64,000 bases of DNA from Picocystis sp. L7 (Eukaryota > Chlorophyta > Picocystophyceae > Picocystales > Picocystaceae): assembly GCA_020975725.1 (NCBI GenBank), contig QXJR01000012.1:62001-126000 (forward strand), written 5' to 3'. The position numbers were made by a program, and so were the translations under genes. The notes below the pieces were generated by a model. It saw only the letters and a program-made list of their open reading frames with translations, had not been told where the DNA came from and made no database searches. Positions 30,916-40,169 of this stretch are shown piece after piece. The stretch's first letter is position 1. Each line of letters starts with the position of its first letter.

Positions 30916-31530
30916 TCAAGCCATGCCTGCCAGCCGAGAGAGCTGGAACTCGCAATGATTCTGCTCGTAGAATCGTTGCGAGCACCCGCTCTGGCCTTGT
31001 GGAGCGGCATGTCTTGGTTTAGGAACAGGACAAAACACCTCATCAGGATCCCCGTGGCGAAGAAGTGCATCTTGCATGGGATGGTTCGGGCCAGCGTCCG
31101 TCCATCGAGCGAGCATGAACGGCAACCGTCGATTCCTTCCCAAAGAGAACATTACACGGTCCCTGCATCCATTCCTTTCTGAAAGGAATGGGTGTTTGCA
31201 TGCAGGCCACCGAGGCATTGCGTACGAGAACCCCATCCACTTTCGAACACCACCTTTCTTTCCTGTTGGAGCGGGTGCACACCAACGTGGACAAGGGGTC
31301 TACCTTTCGTATCTTACGAGGGAGTTGCGACATGCTCTGATTCCACGCTGTTCCTTCGACTTGTGTTGCATTGTGCACGGCATCTGCATGCATTTTTCGA
31401 ACTTCGTCGTGGTCCGTCTTGTCCTTCCGTTCTCGTTGCAGTTTCAGCACACTCCACCGGGGTGGATTGTGTTCCCTCTTTTGCCACTGGGAATTGCACG
31501 GGCCATCTCTTTTCCACGGTCACGAAACAT
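30916..31530 (-). CDS. Possible three-exon gene, unknown product
   Basis: Exons 31530-31458, 31383-31318 and 31178-30916 join in consistent phase (133 residues). The intron starts are GTGGAG and GTAAGA, and acceptors are ATGCATGCAG and CATTCCTTTCAG. The last exon looks most protein-like (RRLPFMLARWTDAGPNHPMQ and DPDEVFCPVPKPRHAAPQ). The frame upstream of 31530 is also open (SYGAKLARLRGEKANLDASR) but lacks an ATG, so the true 5' end may differ. The second acceptor sits inside an inverted repeat (CCATTCCTTTCtGAAAGGAATGG, 31169-31191). No family recognised, and a plus-strand reading of part of this segment is not excluded. Confidence 0.38.
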
Positions 31531-32639
31531 TCCCGATCTGGACGCGTCTAGGTTCGCTTTTTCTCCGCGGAGGCGCGCGAGCTTGGCGCCATAGCTGGGT
31601 TGGACACGCGCATCCGCCCCTGTGGCAGTGCTCGGCCGTGTCTCCCCGGTGTGAACCGTCCGGCTTAACTTCGGTTGTTTCTCTTCATCTCTCTCGAACC
31701 TCCCAGGGTCGGAGGAGGCGAAACCGACGATCCGGAAGGTTAACTCCACGGGGAGGGGAGGGGACCGTTGAAGGGTGTCCTTTCACCACGGTCTCCATCC
31801 ACGTGTTCTCGGTCTACGTCGCCCTTTCACCACGGTCTCCATCCCACACGTGCCCGGTCTGTCCCCGATCGCATCGGATCCCTGAAAGGGGGGCATGCAC
31901 CTCCGCCCCGATCCAGCCTGGGGATCGGATCGGATCGCCCCGGGGCGATCCCCCCGGATTCGTGAAGGGGGGCACACAAGCCCAGGGGCAAGGGCCAAGG
32001 TGCCTGGGGAAAGACCAGGTGGTGCAGATGCACCCCGAAGGAGCAGTTGCACCCTTGCTGCGCTGGCAGTTGGGAACGACGTCGCGCGCGTGTCCGTCGC
32101 CGTGGCGGCGGAAGACGCAGCCGTAGGGCACGCCACGAAACCGAACGCCGTGCCGAGGAACCTTTCAGGTCCGGAAAGGCACCGTCCACGTCGAACGACC
32201 CGATGCAAAGGACGGGAAACGCGTGTGTGTCGACACCACTCCCGACCTGTCCAACCGTAGCTTGCTCCCACATGGGACGGCAGTCGATCGATGCGTCCCG
32301 TTTCTTCCCTCGTTCGACCCGACGAGGAGACCCTTCTGCACCGATCGAAGACCCTTTCGAACCCGAGGCATCCGGGACGACCAGGCGAGGCGCGGATCCA
32401 GGCCCACTCCCCGCCCCCACGAAGAAAAGGGGTGTATCTGCGCGTCCATGGGTGTACGGAGGGTGGGTGGGAAGGTAGGGCTGGATCCGTTGTGGTGCGT
32501 TGTGAAGCCAATCCGAAGGGATCGAACCATCCGTCCACCACGAAACAGACGGATTTTTTACCACGAAAACAAAACCGACGCCCATCGCAGCAACGATGGC
32601 GTTCGATGCAGGTGCAACGGTGTGCCCGTGCACCGTACA
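31531..32639. promoter_or_regulatory. Gene-free stretch with repeated promoter words
   Basis: No convincing gene. Contains two copies of CCTTTCACCACGGTCTCC at 31779 and 31823 (44-bp period), TGAAAGGGGGGCAT at 31883-31896, a near copy at 31962, and a cluster of GGATCGGATCG/CCGGGGCGATC around 31920-31960. Probably the regulatory region of the gene ending at 30916 plus the 3' flank of the lamin-tail-domain gene ending at 32640. Confidence 0.4.
31779..31844. repeat. Two direct copies, 44-bp period
   Basis: A 22-bp block beginning CCTTTCACCACGG and ending CTCCATCC occurs at 31779-31800 and 31823-31844; flanking CACGTG and CGGTCT words are partly shared too. The 44-bp period equals the spacing of the CGTTGCAACG pairs further on. 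Confidence 0.8.
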
Positions 32640-34193
32640 TCAAGCTTGCAAACAACTGAGGTGGAGCAAAGGAGGCTTCTCGTCGTCCTCCACCGCTTCA
32701 CTCACCAACCAGAGCCCCTTCCCTTCCTGACCTGGATGGATTTGGGTGAAATCGTACGCCACCCCTTCCATCTGAGGCACACCAGCACCCTTGGCCACCT
32801 TCCATGGCCCAGCAACCTCGGTAAATTCGAAAGGATGGGCCAGCGAATACAAAAATGTACCATGCCTGGGAGTTGTGACCGCAAACTCCGTGCCACTGGC
32901 ATGAAAATCTGCACCAGAGATGGGACGGTCCTGGGGACGATCCAAGGTAGCAGCCGGGAACAATACCATGGCCTCGCGGAGGCCTGGAGGTCGTGAAGAC
33001 ACATCGTCGGAAGCATACACCAATGGACAACAGACGCGCGTGCGTTCGATGAGGTAAAATCTCGAACCATCCGGCTTGACCATCAAGGACTCCATATCAT
33101 GATATGCCCCTCCCTCATAAAAGATGGAGAATCGCCAGGTTGTACGACCACGCTCACCTGTCACATATGGGATTGGGCCCTCGACTGTACGGTTGAAGTT
33201 CAAGTTCGGCTCCTCAACGGCCCACACCACGTGCTCCCTACGCAGGTCACAGTCGGGGGGGTCGTCCTCGTCCTTGTCGGCTTCTACAGCATCCCTGGCA
33301 CAGTTATCCCCGGTGTCCGCGAGCCACACGCAGTTCGTTACGCCGTCTGGGCACTTGGCGGTAGCTATATCTTCCAGGTCCTCCACCTCAAAATCGAATG
33401 CAAAGGTAGCAAGGACTTGCCCAGCATTTTCTTCTTCAATGCCCAGTGCGTAGATGAAGGCTTCTTCTCCATCTTCGTGCACCCACAGGGCACCAGTGGA
33501 TCGACGAGTGGACGCTACACCGGATATCTCTATGAGCTCCTTTGGCCCCGTAATATCGGCGACAAATCTAGGAAACATCGGTTCATCGTCCGGTGCCATG
33601 TACGCACCGCACTTTTCAGAAGGCTCTTCTACCACGTCCTCTTCAGCCAAGTACGTGCCATCTGTGTTTGCTAAGCCTGGAGTGGGAACCCACACCGTTG
33701 TGAATGGTCCTGTGCCATCAGGGATGCGTGCCCAAGAGGCACCCTCCGGCGCATCGCCTTCCCCCCACTCTGTGGCGTCTATGGTTCTGCCCTGGCGATC
33801 GAACATGGTGATACTATCACCGTTTACAGACATGCCGAAAGGAAGCTTGCACACCTCGGAGGAGCTATCTGCCTGATAGATTACCAACCGCTCTCCTGGA
33901 TCGATGGAAGTGGTACCAGCACATCCTGTATCTCCTAGTTGAAGCATCCTTCCGCTGCTGCCGTCTAGCAGGTTCCATCCTACGAGGTTGACTTCCTCTT
34001 GCCCGAGGTTGATGAGCTCCAGCCAATCTGGTCCACCTCCAAAAGGCCGTGCCACGATTTCGTTGATGCGAACGGGCGGGAGGCCGGCTTGATCCGCCAT
34101 GGCCATCCAGGCGCACAGCACGACCAGCATTGGTCTCCAGCTCGAGCAAAAGCCCATGGAACCCATGTGAACGCCACGAGACCTGTCCGCCAT
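32640..34193 (-). CDS. Secreted lamin-tail-domain plus beta-propeller-like protein, copy 1
   Basis: 517 residues; alternative starts at 34166 or 34157. A signal peptide (MLVVLCAWMAMADQ) is followed by a lamin-tail domain (VRINEIVARPFGGGPDWLEL, NLVGWNLLD, PGERLVIYQ) up to about residue 180. The rest (about 190-515) has the look of a secreted bacterial-type beta-propeller: ALWVHEDGEEAFIYAL, EVEDLEDIATAKCPDG, WLADTGDNCAR, FYLIERTRVCCP and GADFHASGTEF. The DLEDIA and ADTGDN motifs are acidic and could bind metal. It is paralogous to 36667-38157 along nearly its whole length, with many Cys conserved. Likely extracellular or cell-wall; activity unknown. It is intronless. The CGTTGCAACG pair lies 63 bp upstream of the start. 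Confidence 0.82.
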   Translation of the reverse strand: MADRSRGVHMGSMGFCSSWRPMLVVLCAWMAMADQAGLPPVRINEIVARPFGGGPDWLELINLGQEEVNLVGWNLLDGSSGRMLQLGDTGCAGTTSIDPGERLVIYQADSSSEVCKLPFGMSVNGDSITMFDRQGRTIDATEWGEGDAPEGASWARIPDGTGPFTTVWVPTPGLANTDGTYLAEEDVVEEPSEKCGAYMAPDDEPMFPRFVADITGPKELIEISGVASTRRSTGALWVHEDGEEAFIYALGIEEENAGQVLATFAFDFEVEDLEDIATAKCPDGVTNCVWLADTGDNCARDAVEADKDEDDPPDCDLRREHVVWAVEEPNLNFNRTVEGPIPYVTGERGRTTWRFSIFYEGGAYHDMESLMVKPDGSRFYLIERTRVCCPLVYASDDVSSRPPGLREAMVLFPAATLDRPQDRPISGADFHASGTEFAVTTPRHGTFLYSLAHPFEFTEVAGPWKVAKGAGVPQMEGVAYDFTQIHPGQEGKGLWLVSEAVEDDEKPPLLHLSCLQA

Positions 34194-34255
34194 ACTTCGC
34201 AGTGTTTGGTTTCACACGTCCATCTCCTGCGTCCAGTCTCCGAAACCTTCGTCGC

Positions 34256-34309
34256 CGTTGCAACGTCGAAGCTCGAGAGACGAACCCAGGGACGAAAGGC
34301 GTTGCAACG
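34256..34309. promoter_or_regulatory. Paired palindrome CGTTGCAACG upstream of lamin-tail-domain copy 1
   Basis: Two exact copies of the 10-bp palindrome, at 34256-34265 and 34300-34309 (44-bp period), 63 bp upstream of the start at 34193. The words CGAAGG/CGAAAGGCG near the second copy are also shared with the 38.3-kb pair. Confidence 0.75.
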
Positions 34310-35122
34310 TGGGGCGGGGTGGGGGGTCGGTTCGCCCTCGGTTCGTGCCACGTGGCGGATGGAGAGAGCCTAGGAGAGAGTGGGGGGACCAATCGAAGGG
34401 GTGGATTCCACCATGCTTTGCCAACCCCGTGCCAGCTAGAATGGATGAAAGGACAGATGGACAGGAGCAGGATCCAGAGCACAAACACGCGGGGGATCGC
34501 CAGCCACGATGCACCCGGTGGCGAAATGTTTGTCGCTGACGTTTGCGCCCCGATGACAAGGTGTGACTTGGGACAGAGTGGAGTTACGTCAACATGGTCT
34601 TGTGGGACAGGGTGGAGGGAACACGTGGATCGTCAGCCCACTTTTCTAGACGAACAGCCTTTCTGAAGCGCGCTTCTCTCAACGCGTGTCTTTCTCCGTG
34701 TGTCCCCATTTGTGGCCTTCGTTGGCACGGCAGCTGCGTCAGCTTTGGTGTGCAAGGCGTTCAGATGCCAAAAAAAAAAAAGAGGAAGAACAATCACTTC
34801 GAATCTCTCATATGCGTGGACAGTCAAGGAACTTCACTGAAAGCTATCTCCTTCCTTCGTGAATCTACGGACCATCCAGGGGTCCATTCAAAGTAGATCC
34901 AGACCATCCAAGATGCAAACATAGAAAGTCCCCCCATTAAGGCGCCACTCCGGCTTTTGAATTCTGAATAGGAAAGAGTGCAGCACTGATGTCAACCAGA
35001 CTGGCTTGCTTGAAACAGAAAACGCTGTCCTTCAGAAGCATGACTGCAAGCCCTTCCCGGCTTCAAGGAAGAACGTTGCCGCTCATCTGCTGACCTTCTG
35101 TCCGCTTTCCTTCTGACAAAGC
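34310..35122. other. Intergenic stretch
   Basis: No protein-like frame. Includes an A-run of 12 (34770-34781). It holds the promoter of the lamin-tail-domain gene and the 3' flank of the five-exon gene. Confidence 0.45.
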
Positions 35123-36316
35123 CTATCGCCACGATTTTTTAGCAACTCGGGAGCGATGTTCCAAAGGTTTGGAGATGCAGGCAATAATCATCGGCGTTTG
35201 CCCACGTGCTCCGCCGAGAAGGGCCTGCTTGCATGTGTTTGGTCCGGCGATCGTGACGAACCTGACATGCACTCTCCCACCCGCGAAAGCAACGGGAAAC
35301 ATCCGTGCGGCTTGGTCGCATGTACCTGGATGCAAAAGTTTGGGTTGTTTTCTGACCACTCCATGCTTGGGCGGGTTCCATCAGTGGCCTATCCAGCACA
35401 GGACGTCCTTGTTTGGCAATCCAGCAGCACGCTACAGTTTTTTCGGCAGCTGTACCTTCTTACGCCATTCTCCCTGTGTCGAACAAGCAGTTGCACTTCG
35501 TGGTTGCATCCTGGCTGGTTGCTGTTGATGCATTCTCCCCATCTTCATGAGAAATGCCGATGGACGTGTAGGCGAACAGTAGCCTGGCAGAATTTTTCGT
35601 GTGCCGTGCACGCATGGTCTGCTTCCATCGTGATGGACCCGGGCTGCACACGGGGAAGGGCGAGAGCAAGTGGTACTCGGCGTCACCTCCAATTGGTAGA
35701 TAGCCGTAGCATTGTAAGTGTGGGAGGGACGCACGACTCTTCCACTTGAACGAGTAGAAGGCGCAAATGCTTGCACAATTCCATTCTGCTGCAGGGTTTG
35801 CTGGTGCTCAACTTTTGCGTGGTAGAGTGTACCAGGAGTTGGATCGACAGGCATGACCGACGGTCCAGTTGCATCGCGCACGTAAGCTGTGGATACTCTT
35901 TTGGACACGCTTCTTTACTCCGATTCCAATTCGTGCTGGGCCCTATCTCGTGCATCCATCAAGGTCCAGCATTCGATTTTTCCAAGTGCGATTGAAGGCG
36001 AGCCTGCCCTCGCCCGACGGATCCTTTGCTGGGTGCAGAACGACCCACGGTCCTTGCAAAGCGGAGCTGACGTGCTTGCATCATTCCATCACAAGCACGC
36101 CAACGTTTCGCACGGCTGGTTCCATCGCTGACAGACCATCCATCGACACGCCACGTGCGTTCGTCGAGGCTTGCTTCCACCCGTCGATCGACGGCCTCGC
36201 CTGGGATTCGAGGTGCGGCTTGGTGGATGCGCACGTGTGCCGAACCACAGGTCCATGCGAGCACGTGACATCCCACCATCTGGATCCACGTGGTCGTGAT
36301 CGTGCGAAGTCGCCAT
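35123..36316 (-). CDS. Five-exon gene, unknown 250-residue Cys-containing protein
   Basis: Exons 36316-36235, 36066-35919, 35800-35687, 35643-35464 and 35351-35123. Introns are 168, 118, 43 and 112 bp, with donors GTGCGC, GTAAAG, GTGACG and GTAAGA and AG acceptors (ACGTCAG, AGCACCAG, CGTGTGCAG, GTGGTCAG). All four joins keep frame and the total is 753 bases, a whole number of codons. The protein begins MATSHDHDHVDPDGG, then CKDRGSFCTQQRIR, IECWTLMDARDRAQHELES, CSRMELCKHLRLLLVQVEES, LLFAYTSIGISHEDGENAS and FPVAFAGGRVHVRFVTIAG. No signal peptide, membrane segment or known domain is seen. It shares its upstream CGTTGCAACG pair with both neighbours, which supports the start. The exons are inferred by eye. 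Confidence 0.5.
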
Positions 36317-36372
36317 CTTATCCAAAACGCGACGGTTCGAGGACGTCCTCCTGCGTTCCCGCCATCTCCAAA

Positions 36373-36427
36373 CGTTGCAACGGGGACGTCCCTCCGTACG
36401 GCTCCCTCCGATCGTCCCGTTGCAACG
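36373..36427. promoter_or_regulatory. Paired palindrome CGTTGCAACG upstream of the five-exon gene
   Basis: Exact copies at 36373-36382 and 36418-36427 (45-bp period), 57 bp upstream of the proposed ATG at 36316. The related G-run TGAAAGGGGGGCAT lies at 36563-36576, further upstream. Confidence 0.72.
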
Positions 36428-36666
36428 CGGGATCGGGGGTGTCTAGGGAGAAGCCCGGAGGGACGGCCACGTGTCGCATCCAGAGAGCCTCGGATGCCCC
36501 CCCGGGAAAGGCACATAGGGATTGGGGCGACCCTAGCACGTCTTCGGGCTTCCTTGGGACTTCTGAAAGGGGGGCATTGGACCAAGGTGGAAAGAACAGA
36601 GGGGATTGGGTGGAACAACACATACGGGTGGGGCGTATGAAAGAATATGGAAACGTACGGTCCCGA

Positions 36667-38157
36667 TCAGCCATCCAACGGGCACGAGAGGAACGTTAAA
36701 GGCGGCGAAAAGTGGCGGACGTCCGACTCGCTGGCCATCCAGAGACCAGGCGGACGATCCTCAAAGGGGCGTACGTACGCAATCCCTTCCAACTGCGGGG
36801 CTGAAGGCACCCACGTGACAAACAACGGCAAACCTGCGGTGCTGAGATCGAATGGGCGTTGCAAACGGTACACGTACACCCCTTCTCGAGGCGTGGAGGC
36901 AATGAACTCTGTTCCATTCGGATGGAAATCCGCACCGGATAGTTGCGCATCCGGAGGATTAGACAGCTCTGCGACCAGACTGAGTTCCATAGGCAAGACC
37001 GAACCCGGCGAAGATGCTGTCACGTCTGGTGAGGCAAAAACAGCAGGGCAGCAAAGCCGTGTACGCTCAATCAGGAAAAACTGAGATCCATCAGGCTTCA
37101 CCAACAATGATTCAAAGTCCAGCTTTTCCCCTCCTTCCAATGTGAACCGAAACGTCCACATTTTACGATCAACATCATCAAGAGATGCGTGCACCAACTC
37201 GGGCCGCGCGGATTTCAGGTGAAGCTGAGGCTCCTGAACGGCCCATACCACAGAATTCCTGCGTAGAGAGCAGTCTGGAGCACTGCGACCTCTATATGTT
37301 TCGCTTATTGTGTCGCGGGCACAGTTGTCCCCGGTGTCGGCCACCCAAATGCAGTCTGTGATACCGTCCGGACACTTGGCGGTGGCAATGTCCTCCAAAT
37401 CTTCTGCTTTAACATCGAGAGTGATTTCACCTACCAAACGTCCAGGATAGGGAAGAGAGCTGGACAAAGCATACAGCACTGCATCATCATCGTCCTCATG
37501 CACCCACAGGACACCAGGTGTAACGATGCCTGGTGCGAGTCCTGACATCTCCTCCAGGCGCAACGCATCAGAAACTTCTGCTGCGACTTCGGGGACATTG
37601 AGGATCCCATGATCGAGGCTGGAAAACTCACAGACCTGTCCTGTTCCGTAGGTTGGTCCGGCTGGGGCGGCAGGACGGTCTGGGTTGGCCACACCTGGCG
37701 TGGGCGCATCCATCCTTTGAAACTCGCCCTTTCCGTCTGGCAGTCTCCCCCAAGCGACACCGTCTCCAAGTGGACTGTCCCATTCGGCAGCATCCACTTC
37801 CCTGCCCGCAACATCCAAAAGAATGATGCGGTCTCCTGTGCGTTCGAGCTTGAAAGAGAAACTGCATCCATCGGGGGTTCCTTGGCTTTGCTGGTGGACC
37901 ACCAGGTGCTGTTTAGGTCTCAGCACGGTGGATTGCACGCACGAAGGGGTGCCAAGCACGAACGTTTCTTCCTCTCTGCTTCTCACGAGCCTCCATCCTG
38001 CCACGTTGACATCTTCTTCTCCAGCATGGTACAGTTCCACCCAGGCCACACCCTCCGACACCCCCGACGGGTACACTTCGTTGATCTTCACGGTCGATGA
38101 AGACGCGTGCACCGTCCAGCACGTCACCACCACCGCCAGGAAGGTCCGCAGCGCCAT
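36667..38157 (-). CDS. Secreted lamin-tail-domain plus beta-propeller-like protein, copy 2
   Basis: 496 residues; a signal peptide (MALRTFLAVVVTCWTVHASS) then a lamin-tail domain starting VKINEVYPSGVSEGVAWVEL with VAGWRLV and LRPKQHLVVHQ. The second half repeats the motifs of copy 1: VLWVHEDDDDAVLYAL, KAEDLEDIATAKCPDG, WVADTGDNCARD, FFLIERTRLCCPA and GADFHPNGTEF. Identity to copy 1 looks moderate, so the duplication is not recent, but order, length and Cys positions are kept. The two copies are the same way round with one unrelated gene between them. Probably extracellular; ligand or enzyme activity unknown. It is intronless. Confidence 0.82.
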   Translation of the reverse strand: MALRTFLAVVVTCWTVHASSSTVKINEVYPSGVSEGVAWVELYHAGEEDVNVAGWRLVRSREEETFVLGTPSCVQSTVLRPKQHLVVHQQSQGTPDGCSFSFKLERTGDRIILLDVAGREVDAAEWDSPLGDGVAWGRLPDGKGEFQRMDAPTPGVANPDRPAAPAGPTYGTGQVCEFSSLDHGILNVPEVAAEVSDALRLEEMSGLAPGIVTPGVLWVHEDDDDAVLYALSSSLPYPGRLVGEITLDVKAEDLEDIATAKCPDGITDCIWVADTGDNCARDTISETYRGRSAPDCSLRRNSVVWAVQEPQLHLKSARPELVHASLDDVDRKMWTFRFTLEGGEKLDFESLLVKPDGSQFFLIERTRLCCPAVFASPDVTASSPGSVLPMELSLVAELSNPPDAQLSGADFHPNGTEFIASTPREGVYVYRLQRPFDLSTAGLPLFVTWVPSAPQLEGIAYVRPFEDRPPGLWMASESDVRHFSPPLTFLSCPLDG

Positions 38158-38744
38158 GAAAAGGCGCTGTGAATGCGTTCCATGGGCGCGAAGTGGACGT
38201 CCACACGTGCTTTGGTCCTCGGATTCCGTCCCTCGGACCCACCGAGGCCGGGTCCTTGCCGTTGCAACGTCGATCTCTCCGGGGGATCCCGGACGAAGGA
38301 AGGCGTTGCAACGTCCGAAAGGGGGACACGAGGGGGCGTGTACGGTGCCACGGGTCTCGGGGTCCTTTTTACGTGGGGAACTTGCCTGCTTCAGTTGAAA
38401 GTGAGAACCAATCCATATGAATGAAAGTCACGTCCATCCACACTGCTCCACTCCTTGTTTCTCGAATTCTTTCATTCATCGCTTCGTTCCACCCATGGAC
38501 GCATCTACCTGGACGGGAATACACACGTGGCCGGTTGCATGGATCCGACCTGCCGAGGATGCAAGAGGGGCAGATGCGCAGTGGAAAGCGAGAGAGAGGA
38601 GCCCTCTTCTTCACACGTATCACATGGACCGCCCAAAATCCTTCCACGAAACACAGATGAGGTGATCGCGCGACAGAAGGAACGATCATTGCAGGTGCCA
38701 GCGCGACCGGACCCTGAACAGTTCAGCCTCGTTCAGCCACCTCC
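38158..38744. other. Intergenic: copy 2 promoter and AAMP 3' flank
   Basis: No gene seen. Contains the third CGTTGCAACG pair and the G-run CGAAAGGGGGAC at 38316-38327. Confidence 0.5.
38260..38313. promoter_or_regulatory. Paired palindrome CGTTGCAACG upstream of lamin-tail-domain copy 2
   Basis: Exact copies at 38260-38269 and 38304-38313 (44-bp period), 103 bp upstream of the start at 38157. The stretch between copies shares CGTTGCAACGTCGA and ACGAAGGAAGGCG-like words with the 34.3-kb pair. Confidence 0.75.
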
Positions 38745-39905
38745 TCAGGTGTCCATGGCCGATGCACTCCTGCAAAATATTCGCGCTGTGCAATCGTCGG
38801 ATCCCGTGATGATCCACTCTCCGTCTGGACTCAGAGCCATGTCCAAAATTGCATCTACGTGTCCCCGAAAAACTTGGATGCACTCCATGGTTCTGGCATC
38901 CCAAAGGCGAACGGCGCCATCTGCGCACGCGGTGTAGACGAGCGGTTCCTGAGGATGCCACAGGAGCTTGATCACGCTGTCTGGGTGTTCTGCGCTCCCT
39001 CTCAAAGTGAGCGTGTTCAGGTCCCAGATGCTGAGCTTGTTGTCCAGTCCTCCGGTGGCACACAACGGGAGGGTGTTGGAGAACCCAACGGTTTCCACGG
39101 AATCGGTGTGTCCCTCCAACTTACCTAACAGGCGTCCGGTCTGGATGTTGGCAAGTCTCACGGTGCCATCCACTGCACCCGTGAGCGTCACGTTCGAGTC
39201 TTGGGAGATGTGCAGAGCATTGATGGCTTCGTCGTGGAACGGGTTCCTTTGCAAAGTAAGGAGGCAAGCACCAGTCTTGGGATCCCACACCTTGAGGCTC
39301 GCATCGGCGGATGCAGTGATCACGCGCGTTCCGTCCGGCGTGAACCCTCCGCAGGTGACCGATCCACCATGTCCATGGTAGCTGGTCATGAGGGATCCTT
39401 TCTTCGCGTCCCACATCCACGTCGATCCATCTTCTGCACCTGCCAGGACCACGTTGCCTCTCGGATGCCAGCACACCCATTCCACTCCTTCCGCGGGTCC
39501 ATCTAGTTGCATTAATTTCTGTCCAGATTGGACGTCCCACACCATCACCAATCCGTCCAGTCCACCTGTGGCCAATCCTTCGCCCATGACGGCAAAGGCC
39601 ATGGCCGCCACACTGTCTTGGTGTCCTTGCATGGCCTTGGGATCAGCCGCCGTCGGCGCAGTGGCCACGTGTGCCACGTCGTCTCCACCACCGCATCCCA
39701 CGTGTTTCCCACACGTGCTCCACGCCACCGCGTACACCGCTTCTCCATGCACGTCCAGCACCGTCGTGGCGTCGTCCGCCGACGCTTCCTGGTCCTCGTC
39801 CTCTTCCACCACCGCTTCGTTCTCGCACAGGTCGGCCACCACTTCTCCATCTCCTTCCAGAACGTATTCCGGTCCTTCCTCTTCTCCTCCTGCTTCTCCT
39901 TCCAT
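38745..39905 (-). CDS. WD40-repeat protein, AAMP/Sqt1-like
   Basis: 386 residues from the ATG at 39905 (MEGEAGGEEEGPEYVLEGDG). An acidic N-terminus of about 50 residues precedes seven or eight WD repeats forming one propeller: VYAVAWSTCGKHVGCGGGDD, LVMVWDVQSG, GSTWMWDAKKG, ASLKVWDPKTGAC, GTVRLANIQTG, NKLSIWDLNT and GAVRLWDARTMECIQVFRGH. The acidic leader plus this repeat order matches AAMP and yeast Sqt1, a chaperone that loads uL16 (Rpl10) onto the pre-60S ribosome. It is slightly shorter than human AAMP (434). Other eight-blade WD proteins are possible. It is intronless. Confidence 0.87.
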   Translation of the reverse strand: MEGEAGGEEEGPEYVLEGDGEVVADLCENEAVVEEDEDQEASADDATTVLDVHGEAVYAVAWSTCGKHVGCGGGDDVAHVATAPTAADPKAMQGHQDSVAAMAFAVMGEGLATGGLDGLVMVWDVQSGQKLMQLDGPAEGVEWVCWHPRGNVVLAGAEDGSTWMWDAKKGSLMTSYHGHGGSVTCGGFTPDGTRVITASADASLKVWDPKTGACLLTLQRNPFHDEAINALHISQDSNVTLTGAVDGTVRLANIQTGRLLGKLEGHTDSVETVGFSNTLPLCATGGLDNKLSIWDLNTLTLRGSAEHPDSVIKLLWHPQEPLVYTACADGAVRLWDARTMECIQVFRGHVDAILDMALSPDGEWIITGSDDCTARIFCRSASAMDT

Positions 39906-40169
39906 CTTCAGACCGCGCGTGCAATGGCGGCTGTCCGATCGAACACACGCGCTCGCTTCCTCCTGGAACTGAAATGGAAATGGAAAATCAAAGGGAATTG
40001 GACAACCCGTGACATCGGTTCGGAGACACATTTCCTTTGGGTTTCCCATCCGCATCCAGAAAACATGGATTACATGGCAAAAACAGGTGCAAACGAGACA
40101 AACAACCGTCCATCCGATCGGTGAGGATGGGTCCAGATGAGTGCATGGAAGTAGCACACCAGGATGACA
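39906..40169. other. Short intergenic gap
   Basis: 264 bp between the AAMP-like start and the VPS13 stop codon, both minus strand. The AAMP promoter must fit here or in the VPS13 3' end. Confidence 0.5.

Noticed and set aside
31169-31191. Inverted repeat CCATTCCTTTC/GAAAGGAATGG as a terminator
   Set aside because: Eukaryotic context and no T-tract; it overlaps a plausible splice acceptor, so I did not call a terminator.
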